A stretch of DNA of 64,000 nucleotides from Streptomyces hyderabadensis (GCF_020404845.1 NZ_JAIOJZ010000005.1:62001-126000); one strand, 5' to 3'. Counted from the stretch's first letter, positions 27,576 to 36,085 are shown. A program made the numbers and translations. Notes: generated from the letters alone by a model not told the origin.

Positions 27576-27751
27576 GCGAGCGCGCCGCACCCTTCTACTG
27601 CCCCTACTGCGGCGACGAGGACCTGCGTCCGGGTGAGCAGGGCCACGGCGCCTGGGAATGCGGGGCGTGCAACCGCGCCTTCCAGCTGAAGTTCCTCGGG
27701 CTGCTCGCCCGGGGTCTGCAGCCCGACTCCACCGGAGGGGGACCGACATGA
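27572..27751 (+). CDS. Small zinc-ribbon protein of the sulfur operon
   Basis: This 59-residue protein starts at a GTG overlapping the sulfite reductase stop and itself overlaps cysH by four bases. Four cysteines in two CxxC pairs (C10/C13 in YCPYC and C30/C33 in ECGAC) form a zinc-ribbon or rubredoxin-like knuckle. Short homologues lie next to the sulfite reductase gene in other actinobacteria, so it is probably a conserved accessory to sulfite reduction. Electron carrier, assembly factor and regulator are all possible. The function is not established. Confidence 0.85.
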   Translation: MSERAAPFYCPYCGDEDLRPGEQGHGAWECGACNRAFQLKFLGLLARGLQPDSTGGGPT

Positions 27752-28458
27752 CGGCGGTTCAGGAAGAACGTACGACCGACGAACTCAGGGCGCTCGCCGA
27801 GCGGGCGGGCCGCGAGCTGGAGGACGCCACCGCGCTGGAGATCCTCCAGTGGGCGGCCGAGACCTTCGGCAACCGGTTCTGCGTGACCTCCTCCATGGAG
27901 GACGCGGTCGTCGCCCACCTGGCCTCCCGCGCCCTGCCCGGCGTGGACGTGGTGTTCCTCGACACCGGCTACCACTTCCCGGAGACCATCGGCACCCGCG
28001 ACGCGGTCGAGGCCGTGATGGACGTGAACGTCATCACGCTCACCCCGCGCCAGACGGTCGCCGAGCAGGACGCCGAGTACGGCCCGCGGCTGCACGACCG
28101 CGACCCCGACCTGTGCTGCGCGCTGCGCAAGGTGAAGCCGCTGGAGCAGGGCCTCAAGGGCTACCAGGCCTGGGCGACCGGGCTGCGCCGGGACGAGTCG
28201 GAGACCCGGGCAAACACTCCGGTCGTCGGCTGGGACGAGAAGCGGGGCAAGGTGAAGATCTCGCCCATCGCGAAGTGGTCACAGGAAGATGTGCAAACGT
28301 ACGTCACCGAGCACGGCGTCCTCACCAACCCGCTGCTGATGGACGGCTATGCCTCCGTGGGCTGCGCGCCCTGCACCCGCCGTGTGCTGGAGGGCGAGGA
28401 CGCCCGCGCCGGACGCTGGGCGGGCCGCTCCAAGACCGAGTGCGGACTGCACGGCTGA
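27748..28458 (+). CDS. cysH: Phosphoadenylyl/adenylyl-sulfate reductase, iron-sulfur type
   Basis: This 236-residue enzyme reduces activated sulfate (APS or PAPS) to sulfite using thioredoxin. The catalytic C-terminus ECGLHG (Cys 232) is present. The extra cysteine pairs CC (123-124) and CAPC (206 and 209) are the ligands of a 4Fe-4S cluster, a feature of APS-using enzymes. The substrate loop TSSMEDAVVAHLA and LDTGYHFPET are conserved. An APS kinase gene lies immediately downstream, so either APS or PAPS could be used; the Fe-S ligands favour APS. Confidence 0.93.
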   Translation: MTAVQEERTTDELRALAERAGRELEDATALEILQWAAETFGNRFCVTSSMEDAVVAHLASRALPGVDVVFLDTGYHFPETIGTRDAVEAVMDVNVITLTPRQTVAEQDAEYGPRLHDRDPDLCCALRKVKPLEQGLKGYQAWATGLRRDESETRANTPVVGWDEKRGKVKISPIAKWSQEDVQTYVTEHGVLTNPLLMDGYASVGCAPCTRRVLEGEDARAGRWAGRSKTECGLHG

Positions 28459-28516
28459 CATGACGACGACCACCGGACCGGCGACGACCGGACCATCGAC
28501 ATCCAGGGAGAACCAC

Positions 28517-29053
28517 GTGACGACCGGAGCCACCGTCTGGCTCACGGGGCTGCCCAGCGCCGGCAAGACCACCATCGCCCGCGAGCTGGCCGACCGCCTG
28601 CGTGAGGAGGGCCGGCGCGTCGAGCTGCTCGACGGCGACGAGATCCGCGAGTTCCTCTCCGCGGGCCTCGGCTTCGACCGCGCGGACCGGCACACCAACG
28701 TGCAGCGCATCGGCTTCGTCGCCGAACTGCTGGCCCGCAACGGCGTCACGGCCCTGGTCCCGGTGATCGCGCCGTACGCGGACAGCCGCGACGCGGTGCG
28801 CGAGCGTCACGAGGCGAACGGCACGGCGTACGTCGAGGTGCACGTGGCCACGCCCGTCGAGGTGTGCTCGGTGCGCGACGTGAAGGGCCTGTACGCCAAG
28901 CAGGCCGCCGGCGAGCTGACGGGGCTCACCGGGGTGGACGACCCGTACGAGGAGCCCGTCAAGCCCGACCTGCGCATCGAGTCGCAGGACCAGACCGTTC
29001 AGGAGTCCGCCGCGGCGGTCCACGCCCTGCTCACCGAAAGGGGACTGGCATGA
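28517..29053 (+). CDS. cysC: Adenylyl-sulfate kinase
   Basis: This 178-residue kinase converts APS to PAPS. I chose GTG 28517 because AGGGAG lies seven bases upstream and the protein then starts directly at the fold (TTGATVWLTGLPSAGKTTIA). An ATG at 28460 would add a Thr/Pro-rich front of 19 residues. The Walker A motif GLPSAGKT is at about residues 11-18. ELLDGDEIREFLSAGLGFDR and ADRHTNVQRIGFVAELL are the APS-binding region, and later EVHVATPVEVCSVRDVKGLY matches the family. It overlaps cysD by four bases. Confidence 0.92.
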   Translation: MTTGATVWLTGLPSAGKTTIARELADRLREEGRRVELLDGDEIREFLSAGLGFDRADRHTNVQRIGFVAELLARNGVTALVPVIAPYADSRDAVRERHEANGTAYVEVHVATPVEVCSVRDVKGLYAKQAAGELTGLTGVDDPYEEPVKPDLRIESQDQTVQESAAAVHALLTERGLA

Positions 29054-29988
29054 CGACGACCGCCGAAGCGGCGCGGGAGGGTACGGCGGGCCCGTACGCC
29101 CTCTCCCACCTCGACGCCCTCGAATCGGAGGCCGTGCACATCTTCCGCGAGGTGGCGGGCGAGTTCGAGCGGCCGGTGATCCTCTTCTCCGGCGGCAAGG
29201 ACTCCATCGTCATGCTGCACCTGGCGCTGAAGGCGTTCGCCCCCGCGCCGGTCCCCTTCTCGCTGCTGCACGTGGACACCGGGCACAACTTCCCCGAGGT
29301 GCTGGACTACCGCGACCGCGCGGTGGAGCGGCACGGGCTGCGGCTGCACGTCGCCTCGGTGCAGGACTACATCGACCGCGGGGTGCTCAAGGAGCGCCCG
29401 GACGGCACCCGCAACCCCCTCCAGACGCTGCCGCTGACCGAGAAGATCCAGGCGGAGAAGTTCGACGCGGTCTTCGGCGGCGGGCGCCGCGACGAGGAGA
29501 AGGCCCGGGCCAAGGAGCGGGTGTTCTCGCTGCGCGACGAGTTCTCCCAGTGGGACCCGCGCCGCCAGCGCCCCGAGCTGTGGAACCTGTACAACGGCCG
29601 GCACGCCCCCGGCGAGCACGTCCGCGTCTTCCCGCTGTCCAACTGGACCGAGCTGGACGTGTGGCAGTACATCGCCCGCGAGGACATCGAGCTGCCGCAG
29701 ATCTACTACGCCCACGAGCGCGAGGTCTTCGCCCGCTCCGGCATGTGGCTGACGGCCGGCGAGTGGGGCGGCCCGAAGGAGGGCGAGACGGTCGAGAAGC
29801 GGCGGGTGCGCTACCGCACCGTCGGCGACATGTCCTGCACCGGCGCCGTCGACTCCGACGCCGACACCATCGAGAAGGTCATCGCCGAGATCGCCGTCAC
29901 CCGGCTCACCGAACGCGGCGCCACCCGCGCCGACGACAAGATGTCCGAGGCGGCGATGGAAGACCGCAAGCGCGAGGGGTACTTCTAG
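29050..29988 (+). CDS. cysD: Sulfate adenylyltransferase subunit 2
   Basis: This 312-residue protein is the catalytic subunit of ATP sulfurylase, forming APS from sulfate and ATP with GTP-driven help from CysN. The PP-loop SGGKDS is at about residues 47-52 (VILFSGGKDSIVMLHLA). Further conserved blocks are LLHVDTGHNFPEVLDYRD, FDAVFGGGRRDEEKARAKER and FPLSNWTELDVWQYI. The C-terminus with YRTVGDMSCTGAV and the terminal KREGYF is standard. It starts on an ATGA overlap with cysC and is two bases from cysN. Confidence 0.95.
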   Translation: MTTTAEAAREGTAGPYALSHLDALESEAVHIFREVAGEFERPVILFSGGKDSIVMLHLALKAFAPAPVPFSLLHVDTGHNFPEVLDYRDRAVERHGLRLHVASVQDYIDRGVLKERPDGTRNPLQTLPLTEKIQAEKFDAVFGGGRRDEEKARAKERVFSLRDEFSQWDPRRQRPELWNLYNGRHAPGEHVRVFPLSNWTELDVWQYIAREDIELPQIYYAHEREVFARSGMWLTAGEWGGPKEGETVEKRRVRYRTVGDMSCTGAVDSDADTIEKVIAEIAVTRLTERGATRADDKMSEAAMEDRKREGYF

Positions 29989-29990
29989 AC

Positions 29991-31346
29991 ATGACCAGCA
30001 CCACGGAACCCGTCGAGCCGCTGTCGGTCTGGCAGCTGTCGGAGACGACCCTGCTGCGCTTCGCCACCGCCGGCTCGGTGGACGACGGCAAGTCCACGCT
30101 GGTGGGCCGGCTCCTGCACGACTCCAAGTCGGTCCTCACCGACCAGCTGGAGGCCGTCGAGCGCGCCTCCGCGAGCCGCGGCCAGGACGCCCCGGACCTC
30201 GCGCTGCTCACCGACGGCCTCAGGGCCGAGCGCGAGCAGGGCATCACCATCGACGTGGCCTACCGCTACTTCGCCACCCCGCGCCGCCGGTTCATCCTGG
30301 CCGACACCCCCGGGCACGTGCAGTACACCCGGAACATGGTCACCGGCGCCTCCACGGCCGAGCTGACGGTGATCCTGGTCGACGCGCGCAACGGCGTCGT
30401 CGAGCAGACCCGCCGGCACGCCGCGATCGCCGCCCTGCTGCGCGTCCCGCACGTCGTCCTCGCCGTCAACAAGATGGACCTGGTCGACTACCAGGAGTCC
30501 GTGTTCGCGGCGATCGCCGAGGAGTTCACGGCGTACGCCACCGAACTGGGCGTCCCCGAGGTCACCGCGATCCCCATCTCGGCCCTGGAGGGCGACAACG
30601 TGGTGGACGCCTCGGCGGTCATGGACTGGTACGGCGGCCCGACCGTCCTGGAGCACCTGGAGACCGTCCCGGTCAGCCACGACCTGGCGCACTGCCACGC
30701 CCGGCTGCCCGTGCAGTACGTGATCCGGCCGCAGACCGCCGAGCACCCCGACTACCGGGGCTATGCGGGGCAGATCGCCGCAGGCACCTTCCGGGTGGGC
30801 GACGAGGTCACCGTGCTGCCCTCGGGCCGCACCTCGAAGGTGTCCGCCATCGACGTGCTCGGCGAGCCGGCCGACGCCGCCTGGACGCCGCAGTCGGTGA
30901 CGCTGCTCCTCGAGGACGACATCGACGTCTCGCGCGGCGACCTGATCGTGCCCAGCGAGGACGCCCCGGCCACCAGCCAGGACGTCGAGGCCACCGTCTG
31001 CCACGTCGCCGACGCGCCGCTCACCGTGGGCCACCGGGTGCTGCTCAAGCACGGCACCCGCACCGTCAAGGCGATCGTCAAGGACATCCCGGCCCGGCTC
31101 ACGCTGGACGACCTGTCCCTGCACCCGCACCCCGGGCAGCTCGTCGCCAACGACATCGGCCGGGTGAAGATCCGCACCGCCGAGCCGCTGCCCGCCGACT
31201 CCTACGCCGACTCCCGGCGCACCGGCTCGTTCATCCTGATCGACCCCAGCGACGGCACCACGCTCACCGCCGGCATGGTCGGCGAGTCCTTCGCCGCCCC
31301 GGAGCCGGTCAAGGACCCGGCCGACGACGACGGGTGGGACTTCTGA
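29991..31346 (+). CDS. cysN: Sulfate adenylyltransferase subunit 1 (GTPase)
   Basis: This 451-residue GTPase activates CysD. The G1 loop GSVDDGKST (about 28-36), EREQGITIDVAYRYF (switch I), DTPGHVQYTRNM (G3) and NKMDLVD (G4) are all present, followed by two EF-Tu-like beta-barrel domains. There is no C-terminal APS kinase fusion, consistent with a separate cysC. It begins two bases after cysD. A possible 34-residue ORF starts two bases after its stop. Confidence 0.95.
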   Translation: MTSTTEPVEPLSVWQLSETTLLRFATAGSVDDGKSTLVGRLLHDSKSVLTDQLEAVERASASRGQDAPDLALLTDGLRAEREQGITIDVAYRYFATPRRRFILADTPGHVQYTRNMVTGASTAELTVILVDARNGVVEQTRRHAAIAALLRVPHVVLAVNKMDLVDYQESVFAAIAEEFTAYATELGVPEVTAIPISALEGDNVVDASAVMDWYGGPTVLEHLETVPVSHDLAHCHARLPVQYVIRPQTAEHPDYRGYAGQIAAGTFRVGDEVTVLPSGRTSKVSAIDVLGEPADAAWTPQSVTLLLEDDIDVSRGDLIVPSEDAPATSQDVEATVCHVADAPLTVGHRVLLKHGTRTVKAIVKDIPARLTLDDLSLHPHPGQLVANDIGRVKIRTAEPLPADSYADSRRTGSFILIDPSDGTTLTAGMVGESFAAPEPVKDPADDDGWDF

Positions 31347-31348
31347 GC

Positions 31349-31453
31349 ATGTCCTCCCCCGACTTCTACTCCACGTTCGCCAAGGAGGGCGGCCGCGTCG
31401 GCAGCGGCTTCCTCGGCAGCGGGCAGGGCGGAGTGGCGCGATGTGCGCGCTGA
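31349..31453 (+). CDS. Candidate 34-residue ORF immediately after cysN
   Basis: This ORF opens with ATG two bases after the cysN stop and encodes a Gly/Ser-rich peptide beginning MSSPDFYSTFAKEGG and ending VARCAR. Nearly every codon has G or C at the third position, as in neighbouring genes, which argues for real coding sequence. No ribosome binding site is needed if translation is re-initiated from cysN. The penultimate region carries one Cys. No family is recognised. It could be a micro-protein, a regulatory ORF before the transporter genes, or a remnant. Confidence 0.4.
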   Translation: MSSPDFYSTFAKEGGRVGSGFLGSGQGGVARCAR

Positions 31454-31585
31454 CGTACGCGCACCGCTCGCGCGCCCTCACCCCCCACCCGCACAGCCGA
31501 AGACCTGCCGACCTCCCGGCCACGACCTGACACCTCGGACCATCCGACAGGCGTGCGTGCCGGACCAACGAGAGGAACACCTCCC

Positions 31586-32689
31586 GTGCCAGCCACCACC
31601 GCCCTGCGCCGCACCCTGGCGGTCATAGCCGCCCTTCCGCTCCTGACGTTGGCCGCCTGCGGGTACGGCTCCGAGGCGAAGGACGACGACACCGCCAAGG
31701 TCGCCGAGGGCGCCGAGAAGATCGACGGTCTCGACTCCGTCCGGATCGGCTACTTCGGCAACATCACCCACGCCACCCCGCTGGTCGCCAACCAGAAGGG
31801 CTTCTTCCAGAAGGCGCTGGGCGCGACCGAGGCCAAGTACGCGGTCTTCAACGCGGGCCCGTCCGAGATCGAGGCGCTGAACTCGGGCTCCATCGACATC
31901 GGCTGGATCGGACCGTCCCCGGCGATCAACGGTTACGCCAAGTCCGACGGCAAGAACCTGCGGATCATCGGCGGTTCGGCCTCGGGCGGCGTGAAGCTGG
32001 TGGTGAACCCGGACAAGATCAAGTCCCTGAAGGACGTCAAGGGCAAGCGCATCGCCACCCCGCAGCTGGGCAACACGCAGGACGTGGCGTTCCTCAACTG
32101 GATCGCCGAGCAGGGCTGGAAGGTCGACGCGCAGAGCGGCAAGGGCGACGTGACGGTCGTCCGCAGCGACAACAAGGTCACCCCCGACGCCTACAAGTCC
32201 GGCTCTCTGGACGGCGCCTGGGTGCCCGAGCCCACCGCGTCCAAGCTGGTGGCCGAGGGCGGCAAGGTGCTCCTGGACGAGTCGACGCTGTGGCCCGACG
32301 AGAAGTTCGTGATCACGAACATCATCGTGTCGCAGAAGTTCCTCAAGGAGCACCCGAAGGCCGTGGAGGCGGTGCTCGAGGCGTCGGTGGACACCAACGA
32401 GTGGATCACGGCCCACCCGGACGAGGCGAAGACCGCGGCGAACGCTCAGTTGGAGAAGGACTCGGGCAAGGCACTGTCCGCCGACGTGCTGGACCCGGCC
32501 TGGGAGTCGATCAAGCTGACCGACGACCCGCTGGCCGCCACCCTGGACGCCCAGGCGGAGCACGCCGTCAAGGCCGGTCTGCTGGAGAAGCCCGACCTGA
32601 ACGGCATCTACGACCTCACGCTGCTGAACAAGGTCCTCAAGGCCAAGGGCAAGCCCGCGGTCGACGACGCCGGGCTCGGCGTCGAGTAG
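31586..32689 (+). CDS. ssuA: Sulfonate/nitrate-type substrate-binding lipoprotein
   Basis: This 367-residue protein starts at GTG 31586 after the GAGAGGA ribosome binding site. The lipobox LAAC puts the lipid-modified Cys at about residue 25. The mature part has the SsuA/TauA fold: VRIGYFGNITHATPLVANQK, SIDIGWIGPSPAINGYAKSD, KGKRIATPQLGNTQDVAFLN and PEPTASKLVAEGGKVLLDE. These proteins capture aliphatic sulfonates, taurine or sulfate esters outside the membrane. No SsuD monooxygenase is encoded nearby, so sulfate-like ligands are also possible. The symbol reflects family only. Confidence 0.85.
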   Translation: MPATTALRRTLAVIAALPLLTLAACGYGSEAKDDDTAKVAEGAEKIDGLDSVRIGYFGNITHATPLVANQKGFFQKALGATEAKYAVFNAGPSEIEALNSGSIDIGWIGPSPAINGYAKSDGKNLRIIGGSASGGVKLVVNPDKIKSLKDVKGKRIATPQLGNTQDVAFLNWIAEQGWKVDAQSGKGDVTVVRSDNKVTPDAYKSGSLDGAWVPEPTASKLVAEGGKVLLDESTLWPDEKFVITNIIVSQKFLKEHPKAVEAVLEASVDTNEWITAHPDEAKTAANAQLEKDSGKALSADVLDPAWESIKLTDDPLAATLDAQAEHAVKAGLLEKPDLNGIYDLTLLNKVLKAKGKPAVDDAGLGVE

Positions 32690-32722
32690 AGCCCGGACAC
32701 GACCACCCAGGAGGTGACGACC

Positions 32723-33517
32723 ATGGCCACGACCACGACCCTCGCCAAGGCCGCCGAAGGCACCGAGCCGGCCGCGTACGCCGCCCGGATCGAGCACGTC
32801 TCGAAGTCCTTCGCGGGCCCCGCCGGGCAGCAGCTCGTCCTGGACGACATCACCCTCGATGTCGCGCCCGGCGAGTTCGTCACCCTCCTGGGCGCCTCCG
32901 GCTGCGGCAAGTCCACGCTGCTGAACCTGGTGGCCGGCCTGGACAAGCCCAGCGCCGGCGGCATCAGCACGGACGGGCGGCCCGCCCTGATGTTCCAGGA
33001 GCACGCCCTGTTCCCGTGGCTGACCGCGGGCAAGAACATCGAACTGGCCCTCAGGCTGCGGGGCGTGCCCAAGTCCGAGCGCCGCGACAAGGCGGAGGAG
33101 CTGCTCGAACTCGTCCGCCTGAAGGGGGCGTACGGCAAGCGGGTGCACGAGCTGTCGGGCGGTATGCGCCAGCGGGTCGCGATGGCGCGGGCGCTGGCCC
33201 AGGAGAGCAAGCTGCTGCTGATGGACGAGCCGTTCGCGGCGCTGGACGCCATCACCCGGGACGTGCTGCACGACGAGCTGACCCGCATCTGGCGCGAGAC
33301 GAAGGTGTCCGTGCTGTTCGTGACGCACAACGTCCGCGAGGCCGTGCGGCTGGCCGAGCGGGTGGTGCTGCTGTCCTCCCGTCCCGGGCGGGTGGCACGC
33401 GAGTGGACGGTCGGCATCCCGCAGCCGCGCCGCATCGAGGACACCGCCGTGGCGGAGCTGTCCGTCGAGATCACCGAAGAACTGCGTGGGGAGATCCGCC
33501 GACATGGCCAGCACTGA
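32723..33517 (+). CDS. ssuB: Sulfonate-type ABC importer ATPase
   Basis: This 264-residue ATPase starts at ATG 32723, eight bases after AGGAGG. Walker A reads GASGCGKSTLLNLVAGLDKP, the signature LSGGMRQRVAMARALAQ, Walker B LLLMDEPFAALDAITR and the H-loop VLFVTHNVREAVRLA. The compact single domain and the sequence LFPWLTAGKNIELAL fit the SsuB/TauB group. It lies between the binding lipoprotein and the permease and overlaps the latter by 14 bases. Confidence 0.9.
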   Translation: MATTTTLAKAAEGTEPAAYAARIEHVSKSFAGPAGQQLVLDDITLDVAPGEFVTLLGASGCGKSTLLNLVAGLDKPSAGGISTDGRPALMFQEHALFPWLTAGKNIELALRLRGVPKSERRDKAEELLELVRLKGAYGKRVHELSGGMRQRVAMARALAQESKLLLMDEPFAALDAITRDVLHDELTRIWRETKVSVLFVTHNVREAVRLAERVVLLSSRPGRVAREWTVGIPQPRRIEDTAVAELSVEITEELRGEIRRHGQH

Positions 33518-34415
33518 CACGAAGCGTCCCGCCGGGGACCGAGACGCGCAGGACGGCGGCGACCTCGCCGGTCTGGAGGCGGGCCTGGACGCACTGGAGT
33601 CGGTGCAGCAGGGGCGCAAGCCCTTCCGGCAGACCTTCGTGGAGAAGATCCTGCCCCCGGCCGTCGCCGTGCTGCTGGTGCTGGCGGTGTGGCAGGCGCT
33701 GGTCTCCTTCGAGATCGTCGACGACCCGACCAAGCTGCCCGCCCCGTCCGACGTGTGGGACGTGCTGCACCAGGCCTGGCTCCAGGGCGAACTGCTCGGC
33801 TACATCTGGACCAGCGTCTCGCGCGGCCTGCTCGGCTTCTGCTTCGCGCTGCTGATCGGCACCCCGCTGGGGCTGCTGGTGGCGCGGGTGAAGTTCGTGC
33901 GGGCGGCGATCGGCCCGATCCTGTCCGGCCTCCAGTCGCTGCCGTCGGTGGCCTGGGTGCCCCCGGCCGTGATCTGGCTGGGCCTGAACAACTCGATGAT
34001 GTACGCCGTCATCCTGCTCGGCGCGGTGCCCTCCATCGCCAACGGCCTGGTCTCCGGCGTCGACCAGGTCTCCCCGATCTTCCTGCGCGCGGGCCGCACG
34101 CTGGGCGCGACGGGTCTGAAGGGCACCTGGCACATCGTGCTGCCGGCCGCGCTGCCCGGCTATGTCGCCGGTCTCAAGCAGGGCTGGGCGTTCTCCTGGC
34201 GCTCGCTGATGGCCGCCGAGATCATCGCCTCCTTCCCCGACCTCGGGGTGGGGCTGGGGCAGTTGCTGGAGAACGGCCGCAACGCCAGCGACATGGCCAT
34301 GGTCTTCGAGGCCATCCTGCTCATCCTGGTCGTCGGCATCGCCATCGACCTGCTGATCTTCAGCCCGCTGGAGCGCTGGGTGCTGCGCAGCCGCGGTCTG
34401 CTGGTGAAGGGCTGA
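33504..34415 (+). CDS. ssuC: Sulfonate-type ABC importer permease
   Basis: This 303-residue membrane protein has a roughly 50-residue hydrophilic front, then six helices. Typical blocks are LPAPSDVWDVLHQAWLQGEL, SVSRGLLGFCFALLIGTPLG, LQSLPSVAWVPPAVIWLGLN and the EAA loop RAGRTLGATGLKGTWHIVLP. The end includes the usual LISSFP-like segment IIASFPDLGVGLGQLLENGR. I took ATG 33504 (MASTDTKRPAG). It ends five bases before the chelatase gene, so the latter belongs to the operon. Confidence 0.9.
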   Translation: MASTDTKRPAGDRDAQDGGDLAGLEAGLDALESVQQGRKPFRQTFVEKILPPAVAVLLVLAVWQALVSFEIVDDPTKLPAPSDVWDVLHQAWLQGELLGYIWTSVSRGLLGFCFALLIGTPLGLLVARVKFVRAAIGPILSGLQSLPSVAWVPPAVIWLGLNNSMMYAVILLGAVPSIANGLVSGVDQVSPIFLRAGRTLGATGLKGTWHIVLPAALPGYVAGLKQGWAFSWRSLMAAEIIASFPDLGVGLGQLLENGRNASDMAMVFEAILLILVVGIAIDLLIFSPLERWVLRSRGLLVKG

Positions 34416-34420
34416 GGTAC

Positions 34421-35158
34421 ATGTCCGCGCCGGTGCTCCTCGTCATCGCCCACGGCAGCCGCGACCCCCGGCACGCCGCGACCGTGCACGCCCTGGTCCG
34501 CCGGGTCCGGGCGCTGCGCCCGGACGTGCGGGTGGAGACCGGCTTCCTGGACTTCAACGTCCCCTCGGTGCAGGGGGTCCTGGAGTCCCTGGAGACGGAG
34601 GGCGTGCGCGACGTGGTGGCGCTCCCGCTGCTGCTGACCCGCGCCTTCCACGCCAAGGCGGACATCCCCGCGGTGCTCGCGGCGGCGCCGCCGCGCCTCA
34701 GGATCCGGCAGGCCGAGGTGCTCGGCCCCTCGCCGCTGCTGCTGTCGGCGCTGGAACGGCGGCTGTACGAGGCGGGTCTCACGCCCGCCGACAAGTCCTC
34801 GACCGGGGTCGTGCTGGCCTCGGCGGGGTCCTCCGACCCGGAGGCGATCGCAGTGATCGCTGAAATCGCGCGGGAGTGGCGGCACACCGGCTGGTGCGCC
34901 GTGCGGCCTGCGTTCGCCTCCGCATCCCTTCCCCGCACCGAGGACGCGGTGCGGCAGTTGCGCGAGCTGGGCTGTGCGCGCGTCGCCGTCGCCCCGTACG
35001 TGCTGGCACCCGGCTTCCTGCCGGACCGCATCGCGCGGGGCGCGGCCGGGGCGGACGTGCTGGCCGACGTGCTGGGCCCCGCACCGGAGGTGGCGCGGGT
35101 CCTGCTGGAGCGGTACGACGCGGCGCGGGTGCCGGTGGCGCTGGCGGTCGGGGCCTGA
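34421..35158 (+). CDS. CbiX-type sirohydrochlorin chelatase
   Basis: This 245-residue protein has two tandem CbiX-type half domains. The first has the metal-site region VLLVIAHGSRDPRHAATVHA and the histidine in LLLTRAFHAKADIPAVLAA; the second half begins near GVVLASAGSSDPEAIAVIAE. Such proteins insert Fe or Co into sirohydrochlorin. In this operon, iron insertion to make siroheme for the upstream sulfite reductase is the obvious role. It begins five bases after the permease stop, completing the sulfur operon. Confidence 0.88.
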   Translation: MSAPVLLVIAHGSRDPRHAATVHALVRRVRALRPDVRVETGFLDFNVPSVQGVLESLETEGVRDVVALPLLLTRAFHAKADIPAVLAAAPPRLRIRQAEVLGPSPLLLSALERRLYEAGLTPADKSSTGVVLASAGSSDPEAIAVIAEIAREWRHTGWCAVRPAFASASLPRTEDAVRQLRELGCARVAVAPYVLAPGFLPDRIARGAAGADVLADVLGPAPEVARVLLERYDAARVPVALAVGA

Positions 35159-35173
35159 GGGCTTTGACGCCCG

Positions 35174-35722
35174 TCAGGGGCTGGTCAGCTCCACGAGTTT
35201 GGTGACCGTGTTCCAGTTGCGGCTGGTGGCGATCAGGCCCTTGTTGACGCGGGGTCTGGCGAGCGCCTCGGCGAGCTTGGAGCGGCCGAGGCCGTCCGGT
35301 GCGTAGAGGTACAGGGCACGGTCGCCGAGGCGGAACTCCTCGGGCCGGAAGGCCGGTGCGTCGATCGCCGCGAAGCGGTCCGCGTCGACGGGCGCGGAGA
35401 AGTAGGTGACGTGCAGCTGCCTGGCCGCCAGCTCGGCGGCCGGGAAGGGGCACGCCTCGACGATCCCCTTCAGGTAGGCGTGGTCGCGCACGATCACGTC
35501 GACCGGGAAGCCGAACCGCTCCTGGACCGCCTCCGCCAGCTCGGCGGCCAGCACGTCCTCGTCGCCGCGACCGGAGGCGAAGACGGCCTGTCCGCTCTGC
35601 AGATGGGTGCGTACGGCGTCGTGGCCGAGGGAGGTCAGCAGCGCGCGCAGGTCGGCCATCGGGACCTTCCGGCTGCCGCCCACGTTGATCCCGCGCAGCA
35701 GGGCCGCGTACATCGTCGTCAT
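35174..35722 (-). CDS. DUF1697 family protein
   Basis: This 182-residue protein starts at ATG 35722. MYAALLRGINVGGSRKVPMA near the N-terminus is the DUF1697 signature, followed by ALLTSLGHDAVRTHLQSGQA and the C-terminal ALARPRVNKGLIATSRNWNT. The family is widespread and uncharacterised, with a ferredoxin-like fold in solved members. It is convergent with the sulfur operon (16 bases between stops). A 14-bp hairpin begins 16 bases upstream of its start codon, which is unusual. Confidence 0.88.
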   Translation of the reverse strand: MTTMYAALLRGINVGGSRKVPMADLRALLTSLGHDAVRTHLQSGQAVFASGRGDEDVLAAELAEAVQERFGFPVDVIVRDHAYLKGIVEACPFPAAELAARQLHVTYFSAPVDADRFAAIDAPAFRPEEFRLGDRALYLYAPDGLGRSKLAEALARPRVNKGLIATSRNWNTVTKLVELTSP

Positions 35723-35737
35723 CCGCACACCATAGGA

Positions 35738-35774
35738 CGGCCGTCGTGCCCCGTGGGGGCGGGCACGACGGCCG
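35738..35774. promoter_or_regulatory. 14-bp perfect hairpin just upstream of the DUF1697 start
   Basis: CGGCCGTCGTGCCC (35738-35751) pairs with GGGCACGACGGCCG (35761-35774), with a 9-base loop. It resembles a terminator but lies between divergent genes, 16 bases before the DUF1697 start codon, so it may control that gene's mRNA or end an unseen transcript. Confidence 0.6.
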
Positions 35775-36085
35775 GGTCCGCGCCGGGCGGACGTGCGCGC
35801 CACTCTCGCCGATCCGGTGCGCGGGGTTCAACCACTACACACGCCTGTGACTTAATCAACAACTTTTCAGAAGCGGCTTCCCAAGAGCGATCAGTGGCCC
35901 GGTGTCCCCGGTAGATGTAAGGGGCCGGGGTCCTCCTCAGCGGTGAGTGCGGCGATACGGAGGGATGAGGACGGGCCGCCGCACCTCACCGGGGAGCACG
36001 ACGCGGCGTCCTTACCCGGCCCATACCTTCGAAGCGCAAGGTGGCGGCAGGGGGCCGGCACCGCTCACGAGGGGGCAGGCCGGTC
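35775..36085. promoter_or_regulatory. Divergent intergenic region upstream of the MMPL gene
   Basis: This 311-base stretch has no convincing gene. An AT-rich core (GTGACTTAATCAACAACTTT at 35847-35866) is a likely promoter element for one of the flanking genes, and CCCCGG...CCGGGG forms a weak hairpin about 60 bases further on. A GAGGGGG ribosome binding site for the MMPL gene closes it. Confidence 0.35.
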
